This document shows, in pieces, positions 54,286 to 64,000 of a DNA stretch of 64,000 bases (its first letter is position 1; every line of letters begins with the position of its first letter). A program made the translations under genes and the position numbers. A model generated the notes under the pieces. The model ran no database searches. It saw nothing but the letters and a program-made list of their open reading frames with translations, and was not told the origin of the DNA. This stretch comes from Lunularia cruciata (taxonomy: Eukaryota > Streptophyta > Marchantiopsida > Lunulariales > Lunulariaceae), in the NCBI GenBank assembly GCA_948567375.1, contig OX419756.1, positions 41,270,552 to 41,334,551 of the forward strand. The letters run 5' to 3'.

Positions 54286-55667
54286 TGACATAAGAGTAGT
54301 TCGTATCTAAGTCCTAAGCTACCAGGATCACCAAGAATGGGATCAAACTGCCTCTCCTAGCCAAAGCTACATGTGTATAGATAACAGTGGCACAGTCACT
54401 ATGACAACAAGTGAGGGTGGACCAGTTGGCTAGGGCACCAGTCTAGGAACAAGAGATCTAGGGGTCAAACCCTGTTGCGCACAATCTAGCAAGAAAGGCA
54501 GATTTTGCCAACCAATGACCAAGATCTACACTAAACTAGCTAGCCTCACGCCATCAAGCTGGCTTGCTGGCCCTTCTAGGCCTTCGTAGCCTCTCATAGC
54601 CCACAGCCCTATGCCTCAAAGCCTCTTAACGCCGAAATTCAGCCAAATGAGGCCTTTCTTGTTGCCACTTCGAACCTCCTCCAAAATTGGCGAAACTTCT
54701 CCAAATCTGCGAAACTCCTCCAAACTAGCAAGACTTCTCCAAATGTGGCCAAACAGCAAAACTCCTCCAATTCTGGCCCAAAAATCTGACGTAAATCTAA
54801 CGTAAATCTGACGTAAAATCTGACGTAAACCCTAAAGATGGATGTCCGCCAAATCCCCCGCTAACTTTCCACTCGAGCCAAATTGACAAAACGGGTTTTT
54901 CCAAATCACAATTTTATGAGAAGAGCTTTCCAACTCCACCTTCAATTTCACTTTTTGAGCCCAACTCGCAGCAAATTGGTCTTGCCTTCACCTCCTGAGC
55001 TCAAAATCACAACACTGCTCAAAAATTGCTCTTTCTTTGCTCAAAATTTGGCCAGCGCTTCCGCACACCGTCCGCCTAACTGCCAATTTTGCATCAACTA
55101 CACGAGCTTCTGCACGCTAGGGAAACACAAAACCTGAATCGAGCTACCACGATCCACCGAGCTTGGAGATACCACCAACACTCAACGTTCTTGCACCCGA
55201 TTTCCCCCTGACTTCACTTCTCTGATGTAATCAGATTGCTTAACACTCTCAACTCAACTCAACTCAGATCAGTACTTGATCTATCACTCTATAAACTGCC
55301 AACAACTGGGCACTGATTATAGTCAAGCCACACCCACTCAAGCATAGAGAATCCAGGTGACGCTCGCCGGCCTCTGTCCACCATAGCCAGGAACTCGAAG
55401 GCTCAACATCAGAGAAGTGAGCTCTCTGGAGCTCACTTCAAAACTATACCCCCTGGACTCGAGCTAGCCTTGAAACCCTAACGGTCCCGCTGACGGCACA
55501 CTCGACGGTGCAAAGTGACGATGGGCCCCACCATGAACTCAGTACCCCGAACACAAAATCTAACCGTCGGAAAGTAGTCCTTGAGAAACTGCTAGAATAA
55601 CTCTAACTACCATCACTGGAACTCCAGTGTCCGAGCATCTAGATGCGGAACTACAAATGGCGTGACA
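54286..55667 (-). repeat. 5' LTR of D (about 1.38 kb)
   Basis: The outer end is TGTCACGCC (minus strand at 55,667), identical in type to the start of the D' LTR at 22,860. The inner end near 54,286 (TGACATAAG on plus) is inferred from the PBS. It contains several ACGTCAGATTT units (54,780-54,835) and a CAACT microsatellite near 55,250. It matches 22,860-23,771 over its outer ~890 bp. Confidence 0.7.
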
Positions 55668-55858
55668 CGATAGGATCTGGGTTTCCCATCACCGACTCCA
55701 CAAACACCACCCTGAAACGTGCTACCAACCAATCCCGTAAGTCGTCACGGTGTAAAATCTGAAGCCTGATGAGAAAAGTATTAGGGAGTGGTAGATCAAG
55801 AGCATGGGACATCTCATGCTCGAATGCTTCCTCCGATGATCTAACACTCGCTCTCTGC
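55668..55858 (-). pseudogene. Open coding-like fragment abutting the D LTR
   Basis: The minus strand stays open for about 60 codons directly outside the LTR, with protein-like composition (FEHEMSHALDLPLP, LQILHRDDLRDWLVARF, VFVESVMGNPDP). It is cut by the LTR at one end and by a stop (TAG) near 55,845 at the other. Family not recognised. It may be part of the sequence into which D inserted. Confidence 0.3.
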
Positions 55859-56079
55859 TACAACTCTCTCCCTACTTCCTTCTCTCCTCGAGACTCTCCA
55901 AACTAAAACACACTCGTCTCTCTACTCGCCCTCATCTTTATTCATCAAAGCCCTTAGACATGATAAGATTATAACCCACGTGGCCAATCACATACATGTA
56001 CATAGATGGCTCACATGGCAACATCTCCTCCGTCCGATCTAGCATGCAACCTACCCCACTAACGTGGAGATAAACTATT

Positions 56080-56400
56080 GTAAGTCACTTTTTACGGGCT
56101 ATGCAAACCACAACACAACATCGTGAGGATCAATAGCCCAAAATGTTGTCTTGCACGTATTCTCCTCCTTGATTGACAATTGATGATATCTTGCTCAAAC
56201 ATCCAAAGTACTAAAGATCTTTGCATGCCCAATTGTATCAAATGTCTCCTTTGGTGTAGGTATGGTATACCAATCAACCCTAGTCTATTGGTTGATGGGA
56301 TGGTTGTCTCCACACATCCATCTATCTATGTCGTTGCCATGCATATCCTTCTTGACCGGCATTATTATAGCTAAAACATACTCTCCATGTTAAATCTCTA
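56080..56400 (-). pseudogene. Ty3/gypsy reverse transcriptase fragment
   Basis: Translated on the minus strand with frame changes, the segment shows KKDMHGN, RWMCGDNHPIN and then FSTLDV, RYHQLSIKEEN and KTTFWAIDPHD. This corresponds to the gypsy RT pattern AKKDxHGN, RxCGDYRPIN, FSTLDLRSGYHQL, KTAFW. It is a different lineage from A/B/E1 and G. It lies 0.4 kb outside the D LTR, so it is not part of that D copy. Decayed. Confidence 0.65.
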
Positions 56401-57825
56401 CCAAACCAACCTCAAAAAGGTCTCAAAAAAGTCTCCTCTCCATGTCACTTTATTGATAGGGACATAAAAAAATTAGTGTATTGCTAGTCAGCTCAATCCA
56501 AATACTAAGTCCTTTCAATACTAAATACTTCATATTGAAGGCAAAACAACTTGTATAGCTGCTCAAGAATCTCCAAACTCTCTATCTTTCTCCTCTTTTA
56601 AGCTTGGGTCCAAGATTTGGCTCCAAGTATCCTTTGTAATTGATGAATGATTGGAAGACATACCAAGTGGTTGCTATACCAGGCCCTTGGGAGCAATAGT
56701 TTCATGCCCCCAACCACTAGAAGACAAAACCTCAGTGTGAAAAACTCTCTCCAATTTGGCTGCAAGTCTTCTAGTTGCATCTCATGTAGACCAATGGTCT
56801 AATCCAAGTAGACCACTCTCACTTGGATGGACCCCAAGTAGACATCTCTCACCAGTAGTCATTCATTGTGTCCCAAGAATACCCTATCCACTTGGTCCAT
56901 CACCCCAACATGTGCTTGAATCATCTCAATAGGCACAAAGCTCACAAGTGCCCAAGTGGTGATGCCTATCAAGCACATCCTACACGGCTCTACTAAGCCA
57001 AGGCTCACAATCTGGGTCAAATATTTTAGGTCCATAGCTTGACCTAGCACCTAATGCTTGGATGCCTTTGACACTATTGTAACAATAGTAATATTGGTGC
57101 AAAAACCCATCGCCCGCTAACTCTCATCAGCGTTGGGCTCCACCAATTGCTTTAACTATGAGTCCCAAACAAGTCCAAGTTCTCTCTCTCAAAAAGCATG
57201 AGAACCTAGGAAACTCAAAAGTGTGGGTAAAGTGGCTTGGGGCTATCCAATTAGGTTCACCATTGCCATAGGTGACCTATCAACCACTATCATTGTCTAA
57301 GACTAGGAATGATGGAGCATTGAAAGTACCACAGAATAGAAAAGCCAAGTAGATAATCAATTCGGATTTTGTTGGGATTGCACAATTGGGGAAGGGATGT
57401 ATGTGGTAAGTGATGGCATTAGGGTGAAAGAACCTTTGGTCTGAAAACCAACCTTTAAGGTGGAATACCCTTTGGCAAGGGACTAATCTTTGGGGTAGAG
57501 AGGCTCTTCAAGGAGGAAGAGACCTTCAGCAAGAAGTGAACCACCACAATCAAGAGCTAATTAGATTATAAATTTCATGAGAGTGGTTGTTAATTTATGT
57601 TTATTGTAGGGTGCCATAGTGGGTGTCTCTTCCCTCTTTTGGGAACGATTCATGCCCAAGAGGTCAAACAAATAAGAATAGACAATTGGTGATATTGTGA
57701 TAGTTTGGCTTCACATTTTCCAACCCATATCCTTGAGGGAATGAACTGGTCTTACCATTTTTATTATTTGTACATCAACATGAGAAGAAAGCCAACCTCA
57801 AAAAAACACAAGGAGGATGTGAAGA
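56400..57825. other. No gene recognised
   Basis: No open frame longer than about 60 codons has recognisable content. A phrase like that at 21.2 kb (variants of 'aacctttggtctga') recurs near 57,425-57,535. A Lys-rich frame at 57,705-57,890 resembles low-complexity transposon debris. Confidence 0.4.
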
Positions 57826-58566
57826 TCACATCAAGCCATACAAGGAAGAGACAAAAGAGGTGGAATGGGGCTGGGCCTCAATATTATTGATATGAGAAAT
57901 ATGCCCTGCCGCATCTAAGATATCTGAGCTATGCAAGTCATAAGGTCTACAAACTACTGGAGCATCCAGAGAAGCATCACTTAGAGTGATTGCTCTCCTA
58001 TGGATTGCACTAACCAATGCTCTGTGTAGAGCAATGTACACATGTTGTCTAAAGTATGCTGCAAATTATGAGAGTGAGAGTGGTACACCCTGGCATCTAA
58101 TATGATAAGCTCTTGCACACTCCCTAACAAATGTATTAGACGCCATGTTCATTACTCAATATAACTCCAAGGCTAGAGGAACAAAGAGGTGACCTTGTTG
58201 CATACCCCTATACTTGGAGACCTTACATACAACAACACTGCTTGTAGCCCATCTAGGAGGATGAGTAATCACTCCCTCCAAAACTGCATTATGCGTAGGG
58301 TCTGTAACCACAACATCCGCCACTATCACCTGATCATCTTGGACCAAGTATAAGTCTGCTTTGATATGTGTCATTTGCAAAGAATATGAACGCTCCCTCC
58401 AAGCAAGGTATCCACTCTCATATGCCATAGCAAACACTATATCCCTAATGACATCATGGGTTGCTATCTTCTGTCCTCCATAAGGACACCGTGTCATATG
58501 GACTGGTGCTGCATCTAGTGTAGAACCACACTCACAAGTGAATAAAGATGCACAAAAGTGGACCAA
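57826..58566 (-). pseudogene. LINE-like ORF2 carboxy-terminal region with possible PD-(D/E)XK endonuclease core
   Basis: The first frame (58,156-58,566) has a Cys/His cluster (FTCECGSTLDAAPVHMTRC), then PYGGQKIATHDVIRDIVFAMA. Next come KADLYLVQDDQVIVADVVV, whose spaced acidic residues recall the restriction-like endonuclease core of some non-LTR retrotransposons, and SKYRGMQQGHLFVPLALELY. A second frame (57,826-58,041) continues with IALHRALVSAIHRRAI. The cluster followed by an acidic core is consistent with an R2/Dualen-like carboxy terminus. RT is absent. Recognition rests on pattern memory. Confidence 0.4.
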
Positions 58567-58654
58567 ACGTAGGTGGAACCTGATTGCTGTAGAGAAAGTG
58601 GCTGGTGCAACATGGACATGGGGTTGTCACACCAAGCACCAAGGAAGCAACATC

Positions 58655-58965
58655 TTGATATGGTTAGAAGAATTTTACTTTATGTGAAGTTTACCATCCA
58701 ATTTGGTCTTCACTATTCAACTGGTTGAATTCAACTTCACTATTTCACAAGGTTTCATTGATGTGGACTAGGCAGGAAGTGCTCAAGATTAAATATTAAC
58801 ATGAGGTTATGTTTCCAGCCTTAGAAGTTCTGCAATTAGTTGGTCATTGAAAAAATAACCTAATGTTGTCGTATCATTAACCAAAGTAGAATATAAGGGT
58901 GCCATTAATGCTACATGTGAATGAATTTGGCTTCAAATTGTTTTAACAAGATATGGAGAAATCTG
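58655..58965 (+). pseudogene. Ty1/copia RNase H fragment (plus strand)
   Basis: The reading includes RRILLYVKFTIQFGLHYS, then after a shift SQGFIDVD, a stop, AGS, then GYV, AISWSLKK, a stop, PNVVVSLTKVEYKGAINATC and IWLQIVLTRYG. This follows the copia RNase H pattern (R-x-L-R-Y-V-K-G-T; GYxDADWAGS; SAISWxSKKQ; SLSTxEAEYxAxxxAxxExIWL). At least five in-frame stops show decay. Another copia RNase H is present on the minus strand at the right edge. Confidence 0.7.
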
Positions 58966-59106
58966 AGCCCCGTAGACAGATTTCTCATTCCGATACTACG
59001 GGGCTTAGATTGGTATTCCTTCTTGTTCTTGTTATCGTACGTGCGTTACTGTAGTAGATAGTTACATCTTGTTATCGTACGTGCGCTACTGTAGTATATA
59101 GTTACA
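58966..59106. repeat. 10-bp perfect hairpin followed by two 39-bp direct repeats
   Basis: AGCCCCGTAG (58,966-58,975) pairs with CTACGGGGCT (58,996-59,005) across a 20-nt loop. Then cttgttatcgtacgtgcg... occurs at 59,028-59,066 and again at 59,068-59,106 with two mismatches. No gene is associated. Confidence 0.7.
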
Positions 59107-59269
59107 GGCTAGGTCCTTAGTCTAAGCTCTAATATGGTGAGATGAACCAAAACTACATCAAGCCTGCTATTGTAGAATCCTAAATGGATAATGAGTAATT
59201 TATTGACCAAGTTTGACCAGATGAGCTACAATGACGTGCCCTTGGGCTTCAAGTCGCGGGGAGTTTCTC

Positions 59270-59760
59270 TATCAGCGGGTGGGCTATAAATGCCTGCACC
59301 TTCAAGCACTTGCCAATACACAATGAGCGAGTGGACTAAACTACCTGCACCTCCGCTTCAATCCCTGGCAGGTAAATCTATGAGCGGGTGGGCTATAACT
59401 GCCTGCACCTCGGCTTCAAGCCAATACAGTAATCTCTATCAAGCGGGTGAGCTATGGTTGCCTGCACCTCGGCTTCAACTAATCAATCTATCAGCCGGTG
59501 GGCTTTGAATGCCTGTACTCGGCTTCATACAATTGCCACTAGACTACGAGCGGGTGGACTTTCCTGTCGTGCACCTCAGCTTCAATCCAGGGGCAGTAAA
59601 ACTAAGAGCGGGTGGACTATAACTGCCTACACCTCTGCTTCGATCCAAGAATCTCTATCAAGCGGGTGAGCTATGGTTGCCTGCACCTCTGCTTCGCAAC
59701 ATATAATCTGTCAGCGGGTGGGCTATAACGGCCTGCAACTGAGCTTCATAGCTACAAAAA
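59270..59760. repeat. ~60-bp minisatellite 3' of the expansin gene, about 8-9 units
   Basis: The unit contains 'agcgggtgggctataa', 'ctgcctgcacctcggcttca' and a variable part with 'caatctctatca'. Occurrences of gcgggtg or variants lie near 59,275, 59,328, 59,379, 59,442, 59,493, 59,551, 59,610, 59,662 and 59,715. It sits 0.8 kb downstream of the expansin stop. Confidence 0.85.
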
Positions 59761-59779
59761 CTACATGACCATGAGGATG

Positions 59780-60543
59780 GCTGTGAGTTTTGTCTGCTAC
59801 TTCACTTTCACTAATCAGCAGTACTTTACATAAAATCCTGGAATCTTCTGTCGGAGCTGAAGTGAACACTAGGTTATCTTCACCGCAATCCTCAAATCGC
59901 TACAGCGTAACGATAAGTTACCCCGCAATCGAGTGTTTAAACTGGTCATCATCTGTTCCGTATCCGACCCTTCGTTTCGTTAAGGATGAGTGTTGTGCCC
60001 AGTTTTCACCTCATCAATCTCCACCATGGACGACGGACATCTACCAAGAGCATTGACAAAATAGGGGAATGAAATAGAGGGTAGTCCACTTCCGTTCGCC
60101 TCTTCTGTTATTTCTCCCGGACGCCGATGCACCTCCACATACCGGTACGTAGAGACTTAAAAAATGGTACCATATCTAGGTCCCTTCGAATTTCTGACTA
60201 TGGAGCTGGCATTGCTGATCAAGTCTCCATGGCATGGTGCAGGTCTTAAAATCTCTACCTGCACCTCCCGTGTTCCTCTACGCAACTACTTGAACACCAC
60301 ATTCCACACGCTCGCGCGGCATCTCTTCTTGTCGCTATATACACTGTACACAAATTTTAATCTTTCCGGGCCAGTCTCCACCATTGTCTCCTCGCTCCCA
60401 ACAGTCCGAGCTTCTCGAACCTTTGGGAACATACCGAATCACACAATTGCGATCAGACGATATGAAGTCTTAGCTCACGGAATTGGAGCTCAATGGGGAG
60501 CTGTCATATCCGGACAGAACTCCGGGTGAGTTAACACTTGGGG
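59780..60543. other. No gene recognised between minisatellite and expansin
   Basis: A 121-codon plus-strand frame (60,164-60,529, MVPYLGPFEFLTMELALL...) has no recognised domain and no visible partner exon. This sequence is less repetitive than its surroundings and includes the 3' flank of the expansin gene. Confidence 0.4.
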
Positions 60544-61623
60544 TTAGAAGTTACGCTCAGACTCAAAAGTTTGTTGAAATTTCCAGTTAGCGTCTGCCAC
60601 AATGTTAGCCACCATCACCTTTCCTGAGCCAAGAGTGACGCGGAAAGAAATTGCTTGTCCCTGCAGCTTCTGTTTGAGCTCCCAATTTTGACCCCAATTC
60701 TGTGTCATGGTGAACCATTTGGTCTTGGTGCCTTTCATTTGCAAGTTGACCACATTGCCATCGCCAGCGACGTTGTAGATGAGCACAAGGTTGAACCACG
60801 GGTTGCCGTTCATGACAAAACGAACCCCTCCTACCTTTACACATGGCACTCTGCAATTACAATAGTTGAAATTAGATGTAGACTGGAAGGTCATTTTGTT
60901 TTGGTCACTGGAGAAAATGTTGTGAAAGATGCAACTGCGTGGAAACTGCAGCAAATGAGAAATTCACCTTCGATACTGGACTGGGATAATTCCTCCGACA
61001 GCTTTGGCAAGTTGAGTGAACATTGGATATGCCAAATCGAAATGAGTTCTAGGTGGATTGCACCAACCCCCGTTGTTTGTTGGTTTAGCTGGGTTTGCGG
61101 GACAAAGGTTTGTCGCGGTGACCTTGACGGAGCCTGCATTTGCATAGCACCATCTAGATTTGTCCAGTATACATTTAATCTCGAAACAGGCTCCGCAAGT
61201 AAGGCCTTTGTTGAAGAGCGATGAGCTGAGAGCAGCAGTCTCGACGCCATACCCTCTAGTATACATATTTCCATATCCGCATGCACCTCCTGCATTTGCC
61301 CACGACAATGATGCAAGGTTTCAAGCCAATAGTTGCGGGTTTGAACCTTGATAAGAAATAGTGCAGACATTGAGTTTAATTATGAGGGAAGAAAGGATGT
61401 GCAATCACTGACTTGTATGTGCAACCACGTAAATTCATATTTTCTTAGTCTGATAAATTCGGAACCTACCCATTGTTCCTCTAGCGTCGCTTCCTCCATA
61501 GAAGGTTGCATGTGAATTGGTCCATGAGGTGGCATCCCACGCTGCACCAGCTTCTCCAGTAACCGCATTCATCACCACAATTGCGACGACGAACGCCAAC
61601 ATCGTACTGTCTACCAACTTCAT
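60544..61623 (-). CDS. Alpha-expansin, three exons, 260 aa
   Basis: Exons 61,470-61,623, 60,968-61,289 and 60,544-60,850 total 783 nt. Introns of 180 and 117 nt have GT-AG ends in phases 1 and 2, at the positions usual for expansins (after GTMG and in VQYRR/VPC). The product is a secreted wall-loosening protein that acts non-enzymatically on cellulose/xyloglucan contacts at acid pH. An N-terminal signal peptide ([18 protein letters not shown]) is followed by the barwin-like domain 1 with [33 protein letters not shown] and the HFD motif (RTHFDLAYP). The EXPA-type insertion with WCNPP precedes HFD. Domain 2 has the surface aromatics ([22 protein letters not shown]) and ends WKFQQTFE. No stop or frameshift is seen. 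The start is the ATG at 61,621-61,623. It is the only host gene I am sure of here. Confidence 0.93.
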
Positions 61624-61728
61624 GTTGAGATTCTTCACAATTGTGACAGGCAGGAATGGGCTAGCGGACCGTATCCGTGAACTGGATAGAAATCAAGGCT
61701 ATTGTGAGTAAGAAATGGAAGAAGGCCG

Positions 61729-61736
61729 CTTATATA
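61729..61736 (-). promoter_or_regulatory. Probable TATA box of the expansin gene
   Basis: TATATAAG on the minus strand, about 106 bp upstream of the start codon, a plausible distance for a plant promoter with a short 5' UTR. Confidence 0.5.
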
Positions 61737-61962
61737 TTAGTGCTGGTTCTTGCCTTGAGCTTAAAGAGATCGTTTCCAAACCTGCGCCTACGGGCACGGA
61801 TGACTTGAATTGGTTTACAAAGGACTCCTTATGTTTGAGTCCACGAATTTCTCTACTGTACCGATCGTCGTGCTCATCACATCCCAGACCCAATGGTGCA
61901 GCATTCACCTTCATCGACGTAGGGTTCAGTTCAATATCAAAGCACCGACTAGATAGGCTCGC

Positions 61963-61963
<1 letters not shown>

Positions 61964-62000
<37 letters not shown>
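61964..62000. repeat. (TA)n microsatellite
   Basis: An uninterrupted TA run of about 18 units, 340 bp upstream of the expansin start. It is likely to vary in length between individuals. Confidence 0.9.
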
Positions 62001-62004
<4 letters not shown>

Positions 62005-63125
62005 TAACGCTATATTTTTAATTATACACTGTATAAATCATAAATATTTATATCATCGGGAAAGTTGAAGTTTTTAAAACCTGCGCTGCGCGCCAGTCCA
62101 GCCGTTTAAACCCTTGGACCTTTGTTCTACAAGCCAAAGTTCGTCATTAAAATCTAAAAAATATAATAAAATTCAAATTTATATTAATAAAAAAAAATAC
62201 AAAGTTTATATTTAATAAGTCTTTTTTTCTGGGTTAATATTCTTTCTCTCCCGGATACTGTAAAGTTTGATCATAATTATTGTTTTTCTCTCACAAAGTT
62301 GTTATTGCAAGAATTACTCTCATCTCAAAATTCCGGAGCTGTTCAGATTAGTACACTTGATTCCAAATTTGTTGCTTATGGTCTACTGTGTAGTCTCTTG
62401 ACAAGACTAGATCTCCCTGCTAGAGATCTAATCATGGAGAAAAGACATCGGCACCAGGAAGTTTTGAGCCGAAATCACGATTGTCCCACACCGTGGGCAT
62501 GCATTCGCGGTGAGGCATTGCATGTCACAACTTCATGGCAACCCAATGGCCTTCTTCTTACAAATGTTAGGTATCAAAATTAGAGAAGAGACCACCAAAT
62601 GTGCACTCATTAGTAATGGGACTCGATAAGCTCGGCGGTGATCTCATGCCCATTTGGATCCATGTGCAATAAAGTCTCTTATGAAAATTGTTATACATAT
62701 TAAGTAAATATGCATAGTATTTAAAACATACAAAGAACACAAAAAAGCTATATAAAGCATTTGGGTCAATTTTTTCTTATTGCAAATATAATTGCCCGAA
62801 GTGAGGAATGGAATACTTGCAAGCTAGTATGTAGATTCTAAACTAATTAAAACTTGGTTGTGATCATGGCCTTGCCTTTCCATATTGCTCATCCCTAGTG
62901 TTGCTCTGCATCTTAACAAAATGAACCACTTGCTCTCTCAAAGGTAAGACTAATATTCTAAATACTGTCACAATTGGATGCTAGGTGTTATGTACCCTAA
63001 TACCTATAGTATAGGTACATGTTATATCAATGCCACATGTACAACTATGTAAAATGTACTTTCAACACCACACGCACTCACTAAAGAAACGGTGGTACTC
63101 CAATCAAATTCTAAACTTACTAAAT
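62001..63125. other. No gene recognised upstream of the expansin
   Basis: AT-rich sequence. One 94-codon frame at 62,299-62,583 has no recognised content. This stretch may hold distal promoter sequence of the expansin gene. Confidence 0.4.
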
Positions 63126-64000
63126 TTATATTTCAGTAAAGCGTTTCTTAAAGTATCTACAATATAATTGTTGGTGTTGATGTAGTTGAAATAGATTTCT
63201 GGTTTCTCTTGTTGCTTGGTCACATAGTGATACTGGATCTATATGTGCTTGGTTCCCTTTTGGAACTGGGTTATACACTAGCTTGATAGCACTCCGATTG
63301 TCATTGTACATTTGAGTTGGACTATCCAAATTGTAGTTCCTTGAGTGCATATGGAACCATGTTGCTTCTTTAGCAACTAAACATGCTGCTATGTATGTTA
63401 CATCTATGGTAGAAGTGACAGTGCATTGTTGCATTGGCTACTCAAAGTAAGTGCTTCACCATTCATCATAATTATGAAACCACTATATGACTTTCTATTA
63501 TCTAAGTCACCTGCAAAATCAGCATCATAATATCCAACTAGTGTATTAGTGTAACCAGAAGAAACTCCACTAAATTAATCCATAATTCAAAGTACATTTA
63601 AGGTACTTAAAAATTCTCTTCTTTGTTTCCTAATGTTGAGACAAAAGAATAAAATTGAACTTTGCTATTATGCTAACAGTATAACCTATGTCATGTCTTG
63701 TACCTATCATAGTATATATTATACATCTTATTGTTTCTTGGTATGGTGCTTTAATATGTTCACTTTCTTCCACTTGTAATCTAGCATTTGGATTCTATCT
63801 GAGTAGCAACTAGATGTGCATCTCCAAGATTGAGTCAATTGACTTCCACTACATATCTTTCTTGAGTCAATCTTATTCTAAGATCTTCTTTATCAAGAAA
63901 AATCTGAAGTACTACACAAGACTATGCTTCTCCACGTGTAACTTCAAACTCTCTAACAAGGTAATCTAACATGGTAGTAATGTGGGATTTATCCTTCCTA
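63126..64000 (-). pseudogene. Ty1/copia RT end and RNase H, truncated by window edge
   Basis: Read on the minus strand from the edge, the segment near 63,665-63,720 gives YTMIGTRHDIGYTVSIIAKF (copia 'YLTxTRPDIxYAV'). Near 63,440-63,540 it gives LVGYYDADFAGDLDNRKSY and SGFIIMMNGEAL (RNase H). In 63,126-63,434 come TYIAACLVAKEATWF and MYNDNRSAIKLVYNPV. Catalytic Asp residues are visible, but frames shift between pieces. The order matches the end of a copia pol. The 3' LTR should lie below 63,126 but was not identified. Confidence 0.75.

Noticed and set aside
60164-60529. A second host gene upstream of the minisatellite (121 codons)
   Set aside because: No domain, no splice partner and no promoter signal; kept only as unassigned sequence.

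Overview
The window looks like a heterochromatic, transposon-dense stretch of a land-plant nuclear genome. The evidence is one clean three-exon alpha-expansin gene with plant-type introns (60,544-61,623, minus strand) surrounded by Ty3/gypsy, Ty1/copia and LINE-like elements of very different ages. Long nested LTR elements, and a DNMT3-like rather than permuted DRM-like methyltransferase, fit a gymnosperm or another non-angiosperm plant better than a compact flowering-plant genome. That assignment is inference.

Layout. 1-6.2 kb: decayed Ty3/gypsy element G (minus) running off the left edge. 6.2-6.6 kb: copia remnant. 7,615-15,582: E1, an old, complete but broken Ty3/gypsy element (plus). 15.6-16.3 kb: remnant of the coding sequence E1 landed in. 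16.5-19.1 kb: degenerate copia element (minus). 19.1-22.9 kb: little that is recognisable. 22,860-55,667: a nested block. Its outer layer is two pieces of family D, facing each other. Piece D' (plus) supplies an LTR part at 22,860-23,771 and protease plus methyltransferase at 49,487-51,348. Piece D (minus) supplies protease, gag, PBS and LTR at 51,349-55,667. Between the D' parts lies element C (minus; LTRs 23,772-27,819 and 39,334-49,486), a gag-only element with huge LTRs carrying a ~90 bp minisatellite. Inside C sit two young members of the E1 family: A (30,570-38,370, intact 1,608-codon Gag-Pol) in C's gag, and B (40,145-47,662, broken) in C's 5' LTR. 55.7-59.0 kb: gypsy RT, LINE-like and copia RNase H fragments. 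59.2-59.8 kb: minisatellite. 60.5-61.6 kb: the expansin. 63.1 kb to the end: copia RNase H/RT.

The most interesting content is the D family. Directly after its retropepsin, and in the same frame, D' encodes a C5-cytosine DNA methyltransferase domain, now broken by in-frame stops. A retroelement carrying its own DNA methyltransferase is unusual. The A/B/E1 family is also odd. It has an extra 157-codon ORF with a CCHC zinc knuckle between the leader and gag, conserved in length in all three copies, and all three copies are flanked by 4-bp target duplications.
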